Made by a program: the position numbers and the translations under genes. A stretch of 64,000 bases of DNA from the NCBI GenBank assembly GCA_963807155.1, contig CAWEAZ010000031.1:310001-374000 (forward strand), given 5' to 3'. Shown here piece after piece: positions 37,074 to 47,069 of the stretch. The notes beneath the pieces were generated by a model, which was not told the origin of the DNA, did not search any database, and was given only the letters and a program-made list of their open reading frames with translations. How positions within the stretch are numbered: the stretch's first letter is position 1; each line of letters begins with the position of its first letter. The stretch is from JACCZX01 sp963807155. GTDB taxonomy: Bacteria > Pseudomonadota > Gammaproteobacteria > Burkholderiales > Burkholderiaceae_F.

Positions 37074-37499
37074 CTATTGTGAGTACAAATTCATCTGAGC
37101 AAAAAAATATTCGATCTCGACCTTCGCAGTGGCTGCGCTGTCCGAGCCGTGCACGGCATTGGCATCGATGCTGTCCGCGAAATCCGCGCGGATAGTGCCG
37201 GCGGCCGCCTTCTTCGGATCGGTCGCACCCATGAGCTCGCGGTTCTTTGCGATCGCATTGTCGCCTTCGAGTACCTGCACCATCACCGGTCCGGAGGCCA
37301 TGAACGCCACCAGATCGTTGAAAAACGGCCGCTCACGATGAACGGCGTAAAACCCTTCGGCCTCGGCGCGTGACAGCGACATCATTTTCGCCGCAATCAC
37401 TTTCAAGCCGCTCTCTTCGAAGCGAGAGTAAATCCGCCCGATGACGTTCTTTGCGACGGCATCCGGTTTGATGATCGACAATGTCCGTTCCACCGCCAT
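37074..37499 (-). CDS. ndk: Nucleoside diphosphate kinase
   Basis: 141 residues with the phosphorylated histidine in the NAVHGSDS signature and the N-terminus MAVERTLSIIKPDAVAKNV. It balances NTP and dNTP pools by transferring the terminal phosphate. AAAAAGGGGAAAAGG upstream gives a strong ribosome binding site. It is the first gene of the ndk-rlmN-pilF-rodZ-ispG run. The 140 bases between ndk and rlmD hold no recognisable feature. Confidence 0.97.
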   Translation of the reverse strand: MAVERTLSIIKPDAVAKNVIGRIYSRFEESGLKVIAAKMMSLSRAEAEGFYAVHRERPFFNDLVAFMASGPVMVQVLEGDNAIAKNRELMGATDPKKAAAGTIRADFADSIDANAVHGSDSAATAKVEIEYFFAQMNLYSQ

Positions 37500-37639
37500 C
37501 CGCTGACCTTTTCCCCTTTTTGTTGCGATTTTTGTTGATGACGAGCAATCAAAAAGCTCGACAAATGAATGACTTGCGGCGCACTACTTAGCGCGAAATG
37601 TTAACACGCAGCCGTCGCCAGGGCCACCTCCGTTTTGGC

Positions 37640-39004
37640 CTACGGTTCTAGCTCCAGCAGCGCGATCGACTCGACATGCGACGTGTGCGGAAACATGTTG
37701 ACGACGCCAGCCGCCCGCAAAGTCCATCCGCCCTGACTCACCATAACTCCGCAGTCGCGCGCCAGCGTCGCGACGTTGCATGAGACATAGACCACGCGTG
37801 TGGGTTTCGCCGTCTCACGAGACGCCGCAGCGAGAACCTGCGCCAGCGCCAACGCACCCTCACGCGGCGGATCGATCAGCACCTTGCCAATGGTGCCGTG
37901 TCGCCTGCCTAGGGCATGCCAGTCGTCGAGCGTGAAATCAAACAGGTTGCGCGCCTCAAACTGCGTGCGCGCCGTTAATCCATTGCTCTCGGCAGCGATG
38001 CGCGCGCGCTCGACCAACGACGCGCTGCCTTCCAAGCCGACCACCGTTTTAGCGAGCGTGGCGAGCGGCAGCGTGAAATTGCCCAGCCCACAGAAGAAGT
38101 CAATGACGACATCACTCGGCTGCGGCGCAATCAGCCGCGTCACGCGCGATGCCAGCACTTCGTTGACGCGATGATTGACCTGCGTGAAGTCGGTCGGAGA
38201 AAAGGGCAAAGCGACACCGAATTCGGGCAGCCGCAGCTCGAGCCTCTGCGCCTGATCGCGATCGAGTGGCGCCGCGGAGTCCGGCCCCGCAGGTTGCAGC
38301 CAGATGTCGACGGCGTGCGCGGCTCCGAACTCGCGCAGCAATCTGCAATCTTCCGCGGTCGGTGGCTGAAGCACTCGAAAGACGAGCATCACCGCAGTGC
38401 GATCCAGCACCGAGCCGACCGCCAGCTCGATCTGCGGCAATCGTTCGTGCAGCGTCAACGAATACACAAGATCGCGCAGCGGCAACAGCAGATCGCTGAC
38501 CTTCTTCGGCAGGACCTCGCATTGGCGAATGTCCGCCACATAGCTACTCGCGCGTTCGTGAAACCCCACGAGAACACCGCCCTTCCTCGCGACGTAGCGC
38601 ACCGCCATTCGAGCGCGGTGCCGATAGCGCCAGGCTGGGCCTTCGATGGGCCGCAGCATCATCGTTGGCCGCACTCTGCCCAGATGCCACAGCGCGTCTT
38701 CCAGCACGCGCTGCTTCAGTGCGACCTGCGCGCGCGCGTCGATGTGCTGCATCGAGCAGCCGCCGCATGCCCCGACATGCAGTCCGGCGTGCGGGCAACG
38801 CGGCACCACGCGCATCGCGGACTCGCGCTCGATCGAAATCGCGCGGCCGGTTTCGTAGCGCGCTTTCTGCCGGTACCGTTCGTAAACAACGCGCTCGCCA
38901 GGAAGAGCGCCTTCGATGAAGACCGCCTTGCCGTCCCGGTGCGCAACGCCGCGGCCTTCCTGGTCGAGCGACTCGATTTCGACTTCGAAGCGTTCGCCGC
39001 TCAC
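37640..39004 (-). CDS. rlmD: 23S rRNA (uracil-1939-C5)-methyltransferase RlmD
   Basis: 454 residues from a GTG at 39004 (VSGERFEVEIESLDQEGRG, a TRAM domain). Iron-sulfur cysteines follow in RCPHAGLHVGACGGCSMQH, then the SAM-binding domain with DFFCGLGNFTLPLA, and the catalytic cysteine in VYVSCNVATLARD. It methylates U1939 of 23S rRNA. The GTG overlaps the exonuclease TGA as GTGA. A frameshift in the exonuclease makes the two look like one 716-residue protein; they are separate genes. Confidence 0.93.
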   Translation of the reverse strand: MSGERFEVEIESLDQEGRGVAHRDGKAVFIEGALPGERVVYERYRQKARYETGRAISIERESAMRVVPRCPHAGLHVGACGGCSMQHIDARAQVALKQRVLEDALWHLGRVRPTMMLRPIEGPAWRYRHRARMAVRYVARKGGVLVGFHERASSYVADIRQCEVLPKKVSDLLLPLRDLVYSLTLHERLPQIELAVGSVLDRTAVMLVFRVLQPPTAEDCRLLREFGAAHAVDIWLQPAGPDSAAPLDRDQAQRLELRLPEFGVALPFSPTDFTQVNHRVNEVLASRVTRLIAPQPSDVVIDFFCGLGNFTLPLATLAKTVVGLEGSASLVERARIAAESNGLTARTQFEARNLFDFTLDDWHALGRRHGTIGKVLIDPPREGALALAQVLAAASRETAKPTRVVYVSCNVATLARDCGVMVSQGGWTLRAAGVVNMFPHTSHVESIALLELEP

Positions 39005-39790
39005 TCGAGAACCGCAGCGGGCCACGCATCGAGATACTCGCGCCAATGCGATGCGGGCAACCCTTGCAGCGAATCGCGCACCAGCGCCTCTTCGGCGGCA
39101 AGTTGCGGGCCGTCCAACACGCCGCGCATTTTCTGAAAACGGTTGAACAACAAATAGGTGTTGACGACGTCCGTTTCGCAATAGCTTCTGATCTTCTCGA
39201 TCTGCCCGTCGCGAGTACGCCTGCCACACCTGACTACCGTCCATGCCGAGCTTGCCGGGATAGCCGGCCAGCTTCGATAGAACGTCCAGCGGCGCACTGG
39301 CGCGCGATTGATACATCGCGAGTACGTCCATCAAGTCAATATGGCGTGTGTGATAGCGGCCGATGTAATTGTTGTAGCGAAACTCGGGATCGTCGGCGCC
39401 AAGCTCCCAGTAGCGCGCTGCCGAAACACCGGCGAGCAGACCCCGATAGTGAAGCACCGGGAGGTCAAAACAACTGCCGTTCCAACTGACCATCTGCGGC
39501 GTGTGCCGGTCGATCATTCCAAAGAAACTCTGGATTAGCGCTGCTTCGGGGTCGCCTGCGGCACCAATCGAACCGACCCTGAACCCAGCGTCGTTGCGTA
39601 GCACGCAGGAAATCGCAACGACTCGCTGCAGGTACAGCGGCAGAAAGTCGCCGCCTTTGCCGCCGCGGCGCTCTTCGAAAGCGCACTCGGCGACTTCCGC
39701 ATCGGCCAAATCGCGCCACTCAGCGCGCAGGCGCCGTAGCCCCGTGACATCGGGGATCGTCTCAATGTCAAAGACCAGAACCGGCGTCAC
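39001..39790 (-). CDS. Predicted 3'-5' exonuclease (DEDD, PolB-like), frameshift at 39214
   Basis: 262 residues once one base at 39214 is removed. Exo I motif VFDIETIPD is near the N-terminus, Exo II lies in VSWNGSCFDLPVLHYRG, and after the junction (VWQAY to RDGQIEKIR) Exo III is in SYCETDVVNTYLLF. This is the DNA polymerase B exonuclease-like family (PF10108 type), usually a stand-alone protein of this length. It starts at GTG 39790, overlapping the nlpD stop, and its TGA overlaps the rlmD start. Substrate unknown. Confidence 0.87.
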
Positions 39791-40672
39791 TGCGATCTTG
39801 CAGGCAGATACTTAAGCGGGTCGACCGGTTTGCCCTGATGACGAATCTCAAAATGCAACTTCGGGCGGTCTGCATCAGAGCGCCCAAGTTCGGCGATCGC
39901 TTGTCCACGCTTGACCGATTGTTTTTCAGCGACCAACACTTTGCGATTGTGTGCGTACGCGGTGATGAAGTCGTCGCTATGGCGCACGATCACCAGATTG
40001 CCATAGCCGCGCACCGCGCTACCGACGTAGACGACTTCGCCGTCAGCTGCGGCCTGCACCGGCGCGCCTTCGTTGCCGGCGATATCGATCCCCTTGTTGC
40101 GCGGATCGTCGAAGGTTTCGATGACTTTGCCGGAAGTCGGCCAGATCCATGGCAGCGACGCTGAAGGAGGACGCGACGGCTCGGGCGCAGCTGCTACCGG
40201 CGGCGCAGTGGGCGGTGCCGCCGCGACAGGTGGCGCGGCGGCGGGTGGCGTGACCGCAGGCGGCAACGGTGCGGGCGCGCCCGGTACGGACGCGCCCGAC
40301 GGCGGCAGCGGTCGAACCTCGGCCTGACCGCTTCCGGTAATAGGGCTGACGGTAGCTACGCTCGCGGGTGGTGTGACTTGCAGCGTCTGTCCCGGAATCA
40401 GCACAGTCTGACTCGGGAACACCGTTCCAACGCGCGAGATCCTTCGGATCTACGCCGAATGCCAGTGCAACGTTCTGCAGCGTATCGCCTCGCTGCGCAA
40501 CGTAGATGCCGTCTTTAGCCACGCGCGAAACGGCGGGCTTGCCTGTCGGCGCAGTTGCGACGGGGCTGCGTCCCGAACGATCAACCACCGGCGCCGGCCG
40601 CTGGCTCGCACATGCCGCGATCGCCAGCATGGGCAGCAGCGCACACCATTTGACGATCAACTTGCTATCCAT
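39787..40672 (-). CDS. nlpD: Murein hydrolase activator NlpD (LysM-LytM lipoprotein), frameshift near 40423
   Basis: Lipoprotein signal from ATG 40672 (lipobox IAAC), a LysM domain (YVAQRGDTLQNVALAFGVDP), a junction near 40423, then a long Ala/Pro-rich linker and a C-terminal LytM/M23 domain. The domain is degenerate: where active M23 enzymes have HxGxD it reads NKGIDIAG, as in E. coli NlpD, so it should activate an amidase rather than cut peptidoglycan. Corrected length 294 residues. It follows pcm, but rpoS, its common downstream neighbour, is not here. Confidence 0.9.
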
Positions 40673-40680
40673 CTGAGCCC

Positions 40681-41373
40681 TCAGGCGACGCCGCCTCGCA
40701 ACGGCACGAAGCGTACCGGCTCCTTGCGACTTTTTTGCACGCCTCCGCTCGCATCCTTGATTGCAATCGTCAACTGTTGATTCCAAGTACCCAGCGGCGC
40801 CACGATGCGACCTCCGACTCTCAACTGTTCGATCCACGCCGGCGGAATTTCATCACCGGCCGCCGCGGCCACGATGGCCTCGTACGGCGCAGCCGTGGGT
40901 ACGCCCAATGCACCGTCTCCGAGGATCAACCGGACGTTGGACAAGCGCAGCGGCCTCAGGTTTTCGCGCGCCTTCTCATGCAACGCACGCAAGCGCTCGA
41001 TGCTGACGACTTCACCGAAGAGCTGCGCCAGCACCGCCGCCGCGTAACCGCATCCGGTACCGACTTCGAGCACTCGTGCAGCGCGCGCGTCGGCCAGCTC
41101 TTCAAGCGCCAGCTCCGCCGTGCGCGCGACGATATACGGTTGCGAAATCGTCTGCCCATGACCGATGGGTAGCGCAGTGTCTTCATATGCGCGACTGGCG
41201 AGCGCTTCATCGACGAACAAATGCCTCGGTACGTTACGCAACGCCTCGAGCACGCGCGAATCGCGAACGCCAAGTTCGCGAACGCGCTCAACCATACGGT
41301 CGCGCACGCGCGCGGACACCAGCCCGCTCGGATTTTGATCGCCGGACCCGCCATGAAGGTTCGAGTGCGTCAT
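40681..41373 (-). CDS. pcm: Protein-L-isoaspartate O-methyltransferase
   Basis: 230 residues with TALPIGHGQTISQPYIVA and the SAM-binding VLEVGTGCGYAAAVLA. It repairs isoaspartyl residues in aged proteins. The ATG overlaps the surE stop by four bases, and nlpD follows eight bases later: the conserved surE-pcm-nlpD stationary-phase cluster. Intact. Confidence 0.96.
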   Translation of the reverse strand: MTHSNLHGGSGDQNPSGLVSARVRDRMVERVRELGVRDSRVLEALRNVPRHLFVDEALASRAYEDTALPIGHGQTISQPYIVARTAELALEELADARAARVLEVGTGCGYAAAVLAQLFGEVVSIERLRALHEKARENLRPLRLSNVRLILGDGALGVPTAAPYEAIVAAAAGDEIPPAWIEQLRVGGRIVAPLGTWNQQLTIAIKDASGGVQKSRKEPVRFVPLRGGVA

Positions 41374-42126
41374 CGATCGGATGCGGCGTCAAGCCAGTCG
41401 CTGACGCTCTTCAGTTGATCGTTGTGCGTGAGGTCGATCTGCAGCGGCGTGACCGACACGTAACCTGATGCCGTCGCATGAAAGTCGGTACCCGGCCCGC
41501 CTTCGCGCGCGGGGCCCGCAGCCCCGATCCAGTAAATCGGTTCGCCGCGTGGATTTTTCATGCGCACCACCGGCTCCGATGGATGCCGCTTGCCCAAGCG
41601 CGTGCCGACGATACCTTTGATCTGATCGCGCGGCACACTCGGCACGTTGACGTTCAACAGGAAGGGCTTGGCGATCGGCCTGCTGATATAGCGCTCGACG
41701 AGTTTGCGCGCAACGTCCGCCGCCACATCGAGGTGCTCGAAACCGCGGTCGAGCAACGAAAACGCGATAGCTGGCACCCCGAACAAATAACCTTCCATCG
41801 CCGCCGCGACGGTGCCGGAATAGATGGTGTCATCGCCCATGTTCTGACCGTTGTTGATGCCCGAAACGATCAGGTCCGGCATCTGATCCAGCAGTCCGGT
41901 CAATGCGATATGCACGCAGTCACTCGGCGTGCCGTTGATGAATGTAAATCCATTTTCGGCCTGACTGATCGTCAGCGGCCGGTGCAACGTCAACGAGTTG
42001 CTCGCTCCGCTGCTGTTTTGTTCGGGCGCGACTACGGTCACCTCACCCAGCGGCCGCATCGCATCGGCCAGCGCTATCAAGTCCAGGCGCCAGGTAGCCG
42101 TCATCGTTGGAGACAAGGATGCGCAT
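41370..42126 (-). CDS. surE: 5'-nucleotidase SurE, frameshift at 42078
   Basis: From ATG 42126 the frame reads MRILVSNDDGYLAPGL, with the metal-binding NDDG, then breaks. The main frame continues IALADAMRPLGEVTVVAP, with NQNMGDDTIYSGTVAAA-type catalytic residues (GINNGQNMGDDTIYSGT). An extra base near 42078 explains the split; corrected length 251 residues. SurE dephosphorylates nucleoside 5'- and 3'-monophosphates and short polyphosphate. Only a weak ribosome binding site is seen. Confidence 0.94.
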
Positions 42127-42137
42127 CTAGAAATAAA

Positions 42138-42172
42138 GGAGCCGGTGTCCGCGAAGCGAACACCGGCTTTTC
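42138..42172. terminator. Hairpin between tRNA-Pro and surE
   Basis: AGCCGGTGT and ACACCGGCT form a nine-base stem around an 11-base loop, with TTTT on the plus side and CCTTTATTT on the minus side. It probably terminates the tRNA-Pro transcript, and it lies in the 5' region of surE. Confidence 0.65.
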
Positions 42173-42189
42173 CGAGTAACCAATCCCTT

Positions 42190-42268
<79 letters not shown>

Positions 42269-42292
42269 GCCGCGCAGTATATCCGCACGCGT

Positions 42293-42718
42293 TTATCTGC
42301 TGCCACTTCGCAGCAGCTTGCGAATTGCGGCGAGTTCCGTGTGCAGCGCTGCGATATCCACGGCCTTCACGTGCTTGCCGTCGCCGTTCAACGCAGCCGG
42401 GTCATTTGCAGCGACTACGCCAGCGCGTGGTGAAGCGCGCTCTCCTTGATCGTGATCGTCGAGGCGATTGCGAGCTCCGCTGATGGTGAAGCCTTGCTCG
42501 TATAGCAACTCGCGGATTCTGCGAATCAGCAGAACTTCATGGTGCTGGTAATAGCGGCGGTTGCCACGCCGCTTAACCGGTCGTAACTGCGTGAACTCCT
42601 GCTCCCAGTAGCGCAGCACGTGCGGCTTGACGCCGCACAAGTCACTCACTTCACCGATCGTGAAGTAGCGCTTGGCGGGAATCGATGGCAGTTGGATCGG
42701 AGCTTCGTGGCGCTGCAT
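42293..42718 (-). CDS. MerR-family transcriptional regulator
   Basis: 141 residues with a winged helix-turn-helix (YFTIGEVSDLCGVKPHVLRY, then WEQEFTQLRPVKRRGNRRYY), a short coiled segment and a polar C-terminus without clustered cysteines. It matches the MerR protein that follows ihfA in many Beta- and Gammaproteobacteria. Its target is unknown; no metal-binding site is evident. It starts 52 bases past the ihfA stop. Intact. Confidence 0.88.
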   Translation of the reverse strand: MQRHEAPIQLPSIPAKRYFTIGEVSDLCGVKPHVLRYWEQEFTQLRPVKRRGNRRYYQHHEVLLIRRIRELLYEQGFTISGARNRLDDHDQGERASPRAGVVAANDPAALNGDGKHVKAVDIAALHTELAAIRKLLRSGSR

Positions 42719-42770
42719 GGGTCAAGCGCAGAGAAGTCGAGGTTTGGAGTTCTACGCGACAGCGGCGCGG

Positions 42771-43061
42771 TCAAATCATGTCAGCGGCCGTAGCGACGGC
42801 GGCTTTCAGCTTTTGGCTGGCGTGAAAAGTCACGACCCGGCGGGCAGTTATCGCAATCTCTTCACCTGTTTTCGGGTTTCGTCCGGGGCGTTGGGGCTTG
42901 TCGCGCAGCTGGAAATTCCCAAACCCGGAGAGCTTCACCGATTCACCCCGCTCGAGCGCCTGCCGGATCTCATCGAAGAATCCGTCAACCATATCCTTCG
43001 CTTCACGCTTGTTCAGTCCGAGGCGATCGAACAATGCTTCGGCTAGTTCCGCCTTCGTCAT
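42771..43061 (-). CDS. ihfA: Integration host factor alpha subunit
   Basis: 96 residues from ATG 43061 (MTKAELAEALFDRLGLNKRE), with the DNA-bending arm PQRPGRNPKTGEE and the preceding ESVKLSGFGNFQLRDK. IHF bends DNA in recombination, replication and transcription. The frame runs upstream to 43142, but the start at 43061 matches known IhfA proteins. It follows pheT, its conserved place. Intact. Confidence 0.95.
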   Translation of the reverse strand: MTKAELAEALFDRLGLNKREAKDMVDGFFDEIRQALERGESVKLSGFGNFQLRDKPQRPGRNPKTGEEIAITARRVVTFHASQKLKAAVATAADMI

Positions 43062-43178
43062 TGTCTTCGGCGTGCGATCGGCCGAGTGCATCGCGCCCGC
43101 CGTGCGGGGCAAATCGGGAAATTTAAAGTCGGCTGTGGGCATAGGAACGTCGGGGCGGGTAATTTCTGCATGCTCGCT

Positions 43179-45612
43179 TTAATGACGTAGCCGCGCGGCA
43201 AATTGCTGCTCGAGCACCTCAAGTACTGCTTTAACTGTGGCGTCGGCGTCGGCATCGGTCACGGGACGCTCAGTATCTTGTAGAACCAATCGGAACGCAA
43301 GACTTTTCTCGTTATTTAACAACACGTTAGCGCTCGCTTCCGCGACTTTGCTTGAATTGGGCGGGATACGGTAGACGTCGAACACTCGGAACTCCCTCAG
43401 CGTCGACAGGCGGCGCTCGGAAACCGACCGCGTCAGCACCGCATCGAGCATCGACTGGACCGAGACTGAGTCCGAGACCGTCACCGAAATATCGCGCTGG
43501 ACCGGCTGAAAGCGCGCCAGCTCGCGGTGCCGCGGTAACACGCGCATGAGCAACGGTTCAAGGTCAAGCTCGAAGACGATGGGCGGCCTTCGGCAATTCA
43601 TATTGCTGCTGCAGGCGCGGATGAAGCTGTCCGATGATTCCGATGGGTCGACCGTCGACCTCGACCAACGCGCTGCGGCCTGGATGCAGGGCCGGGTGCT
43701 GGCCGGCTACGAACCGTGCGGAGGGCAGCAGCGCCTCGATATCGCCTTTTACATCGAAAAAGTCGCTGTCCCGCGCAGGTGCCGCCCACTGCTCATCGTC
43801 ATTCGGACCGTAGGCCAGCGCTGCCACACGATTCGGTTGATCCACTCCGCCTACCTGCAAAGGGCCGGCGGGTTGCGGCGGGTCTCGCCGGTAGACGCGG
43901 CCAATTTCGAAGACCCGCACGCGAGGGGCCTTGCGATTCACGTTGTACGCAAGCGCCTGGACCAGGCCCCCGAGCAACGTACTTCGCATCACCGACATCT
44001 GGCTCGCGATCGGATTGAGCACGGCAATCGGGTCAGCATTGCCGGCAAAATCAAGCTCCGATTGCGCATCGACGAACGAATAGTTGATCAGCTCCGTGTA
44101 TCCGGCCAGGGACAGCACGCGGCGTACATCGTGAGCGCTGCGCCGCTCCTCCGGCTCGGCGCGCATCGTCGCGGCGGTGCGCGGTGGATGCGCCGGAATG
44201 TTCTCGTAGCCGATGAGACGCGCTACCTCGCCGATCAGATCTTCCTCAATCTCGAGATCAAAGCGGAAGGTTGGCGGCCTGACGACGAACGTGTCGCCGT
44301 CTTCTCGAAAGTCAAACCCGATACGTCGGAATGCATTCGCGATCGCCTCCGAGTTGATCGCCATGCCCAACAGTCGCCGGCAGCGTTCCGCCCGCATCAC
44401 GATCGGCTTGCGCTGCGGCAGCGCGAGCGTTTGATCGTCGACCGGTCCCGGCTGGCCACCGCAAACATCGACGATCAGGCGTGTGATGTATTCGATGTGG
44501 TCGACGTTCGTCGCGTAGTCGACACCGCGCTCGAAGCGGTGCGCAGCGTCGGTCGAAAAGTTATAACGGCGGGAGCGCCCCCGAATCGCATCGGGCCACC
44601 AAAAAGCGGCCTCTACATACACGTTGCGGGTATCCAGCGACACGGCGGTCTTCGCGCCTCCCATGATGCCCGCCAATGCCTCCACGCCGGCGGCGTCGGC
44701 GATCACGCCAACGCCGGAGTCGACCTCGACCGTTTGCCCATTCAACAGCTCGACGCGCTCGCCAGCGCGGCCCCACCGCACGGTTAACCCGCCCTCCACT
44801 TTGTCGAGATCAAACACATGCGTTGGCCGACCCAGCTCGAGCAACACGTAGTTCGAGATATCGACTAACGCCGAAATGGGCCGCTGCCCGCTACGCTCGA
44901 GCCGTTGCCTGATCCACGCCGGTGTCTGCGCGTGCGCGTTGACACCACGAATAACGCGGCCCGAAAAGCGCCCGCACAGGTCTGAGGCTTCGACTTTCAC
45001 CGGCAGCCGATCCGTAATCGTCGGCGTGACAGGATCGATCGTTGGAAGTGTTAGTGGCGCGCTCGAGAATGCAGCGACCTCGCGCGCTATACCCACTACG
45101 CTCAAACAATCCGCTCGATCAGGTGTTAGCTTGATCGTCAGCTTGCGATCGTCGAGTGCCAGATAGTCTCGCAGGTCGGCGCCCAGAGGTGCATCGGCAT
45201 CCAGGATCAACAATCCTGAATGATCCTCGGCGAGGCCGAGCTCACGCGCCGAACACAACATGCCCTGCGACTGCACGCCGCGCAAGGTCGTTGCACCGAT
45301 CTCCGCCCCACCCGGCAGCATCGCACCCACCAGCGCGCACGGCACCTTGATTCCCTGTGCCACGTTGGGAGCACCGCACACGATCGAAAGAATTTCGCCC
45401 GCTCCGACTTCAACCTCGCACACCGTCAGCTTGTCGGCATTGGGATGCGGAACAACACGCGTGACTTCGCCGACCACTACACCGGAAAACGGCGGTGCCA
45501 CCGGGTCGACGCTTTCAACTTCGAGGCCAGCCATCGTCAGGCGAGCAGCCAGCTCGTCGCTTGAAATCGGAGGATTCGCGTAGCTACGCAGCCACTGTTC
45601 TGAAAATTGCAT
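43179..45612 (-). CDS. pheT: Phenylalanyl-tRNA synthetase beta subunit, frameshift at 43584
   Basis: 810 residues when one extra base at 43584 is removed. The main frame starts MQFSEQWLRSYANPPISS, has the EMAP-like tRNA-binding domain (NADKLTVCEVEVG), B3/B4, B5 and the catalytic-like core. The last part in a second frame, PIVFELDLEPLLMRVLPRH, carries the FDX-ACB anticodon-binding domain (FQPVQRDISVTV). Two pairs with PheS form the active tetramer. As written it would lack the anticodon-binding end, which is not compatible with an essential enzyme. Confidence 0.95.
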
Positions 45613-45614
45613 GG

Positions 45615-46634
45615 CTATGCGAACTGCTTCAGGAAACGCAAATCGCCGGCGAAGAACTCGCGCAGATCGTCGACGCCATAGCGGAACATCGCCAACCGCT
45701 CCAGGCCCGAACCGAACGCAAAGCCGATCGTCTTGGCCGGGTCAAAGCCAAAATTTCGCACGACATCAGGATGCACCTGACCCGAGCCGGAAATTTCAAG
45801 CCAGCGGCCCTTTCGCGGACCGCTGGTGAACATCATGTCGATCTCGGCCGACGGCTCGGTGAATGGAAAATACGAAGGCCGGAAGCGTACTTCGAGTTCA
45901 TCGGTCTCGAAGAAGCACCGTAGGAAGTTCGTATACACGGCCTTGAGGTCGGCGAAGCTGATGTTCTCGTCAAGCCATAAGCCTTCGACTTGATGAAACA
46001 TCGGGGAATGCGTCGCATCGTTATCAACCCGATAACAGCGCCCGATCGCAATCACCTTGATCGGCGGCTGATGCATGCGTGCGTAGCGCACCTGCATCGG
46101 ACTGGTATGGGTGCGCAGGACCATCGGGCGTCCTTCGGCGTCGTGCACATCGACATAGAAAGTATCCTGCATCGAGCGCGCGGGATGATTCTCCGGGCTA
46201 TTCAGCGCGGTGAAGTTGTACCAATCGGTTTCAATTTCAGGGCCTTCGGCAAAATCAAAGCCAATCGAGCGGAAGATCTCCTCGATGCGCATCCAGGTAC
46301 GGGCAACGGGATGGATCGCCCCAACGCTGCGTGCGCGCCCCGGTAACGACACATCGATGGATTCCGCGGCGAGTTGCTCGTTGAGCCGCAGATCAGCCAG
46401 CGCTTGGCGGCGCTCGGCAAGCAGCGCCTCGATTGCTTCCTTGGCAGCGTTGATCTCGGCACCCGCTGTGCGCTTCTCATCGGGCGTCAGCTTCGCGAGC
46501 GTTTTCAGCCGCTCGGTAATCGCACCGTTCTTGCCGAGATAGCGCGCTTTCTCGTTTTCGAGCGCAGCGGGCTGCAGTGCCGCCGCGAATGCAGCGCGCG
46601 CTTCGTTTACCAGTTGTTCCAATTCAGGATTCAT
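45615..46634 (-). CDS. pheS: Phenylalanyl-tRNA synthetase alpha subunit
   Basis: 339 residues from ATG 46634 (MNPELEQLVNEARAAFAAAL): an N-terminal coiled coil, then the class II catalytic core with HPARSMQDTFYV, THTSPMQVRYA and the Phe-binding GLERLAMFRYGVDDLR. Two bases separate it from pheT. A hairpin and T-run lie between rplT and pheS. Intact. Confidence 0.97.
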   Translation of the reverse strand: MNPELEQLVNEARAAFAAALQPAALENEKARYLGKNGAITERLKTLAKLTPDEKRTAGAEINAAKEAIEALLAERRQALADLRLNEQLAAESIDVSLPGRARSVGAIHPVARTWMRIEEIFRSIGFDFAEGPEIETDWYNFTALNSPENHPARSMQDTFYVDVHDAEGRPMVLRTHTSPMQVRYARMHQPPIKVIAIGRCYRVDNDATHSPMFHQVEGLWLDENISFADLKAVYTNFLRCFFETDELEVRFRPSYFPFTEPSAEIDMMFTSGPRKGRWLEISGSGQVHPDVVRNFGFDPAKTIGFAFGSGLERLAMFRYGVDDLREFFAGDLRFLKQFA

Positions 46635-46644
46635 CGGTGCAAAC

Positions 46645-46677
46645 AAAAAAACGGGGCCTCGCATTAGGCCCCGTTTT
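46645..46677 (-). terminator. Rho-independent terminator or attenuator upstream of pheS
   Basis: The minus strand has the stem ACGGGGCCT/AGGCCCCGT around a six-base loop, followed by TTTTTTTG, between rplT and pheS. In E. coli pheST is attenuated through a Phe-rich leader peptide. No such peptide can fit in the roughly 25 bases before this hairpin, so it may be a partial terminator setting the ratio of ribosomal to synthetase expression. Confidence 0.82.
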
Positions 46678-46701
46678 GCTCTTCTTGTCTCTTATTGGCA
46701 G

Positions 46702-47058
46702 TTAAGCGATCGTGGCCTTTACTTTTTCGACGACCGCGGCAAAGCCCGGCTTGTCGAGCACCGCCATGTCAGCCAGTATCTTGCGATCGAGTCCAATTTC
46801 CGCCTTGGTCAAGCCGTTCATGAACACGCTGTAGCTCAGCCCATGCTCACGCACCGCGGCGTTGATGCGCGCGATCCACAACGCGCGAAAAGTCCGCTTC
46901 TTGTTGCGACGATCGCGGTAGGCGTATTGCCCCGCTTTCATCACCGCTTCCTTGGCGACGCGGAATACGTTCTTGCGGCGGCGCGTAAAGCCGACAGCCT
47001 GCGCTAGGACTTTCTTGTGCCGCGCGCGCGCGGTAGTACCTCGTTTAACTCTTGGCAT
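46702..47058 (-). CDS. rplT: 50S ribosomal protein bL20
   Basis: 118 residues starting MPRVKRGTTARARHKKVLAQ, a very basic N-terminal helix, with RNKKRTFRALWIARINAA in the globular part. It is an early 50S assembly protein and, in E. coli, the repressor of rpmI-rplT. Intact. Confidence 0.97.
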   Translation of the reverse strand: MPRVKRGTTARARHKKVLAQAVGFTRRRKNVFRVAKEAVMKAGQYAYRDRRNKKRTFRALWIARINAAVREHGLSYSVFMNGLTKAEIGLDRKILADMAVLDKPGFAAVVEKVKATIA

Positions 47059-47069
47059 GATCGCTCCCC

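Noticed and set aside
37640..39790. A single 716-residue exonuclease-methyltransferase
   Set aside because: The middle is out of frame for both domains; the true exonuclease end and an overlapping GTG start for RlmD are visible.
46678..46702. A pheL-like leader peptide upstream of pheS
   Set aside because: The interval between the rplT stop and the hairpin is about 25 bases and encodes no Phe-rich peptide.
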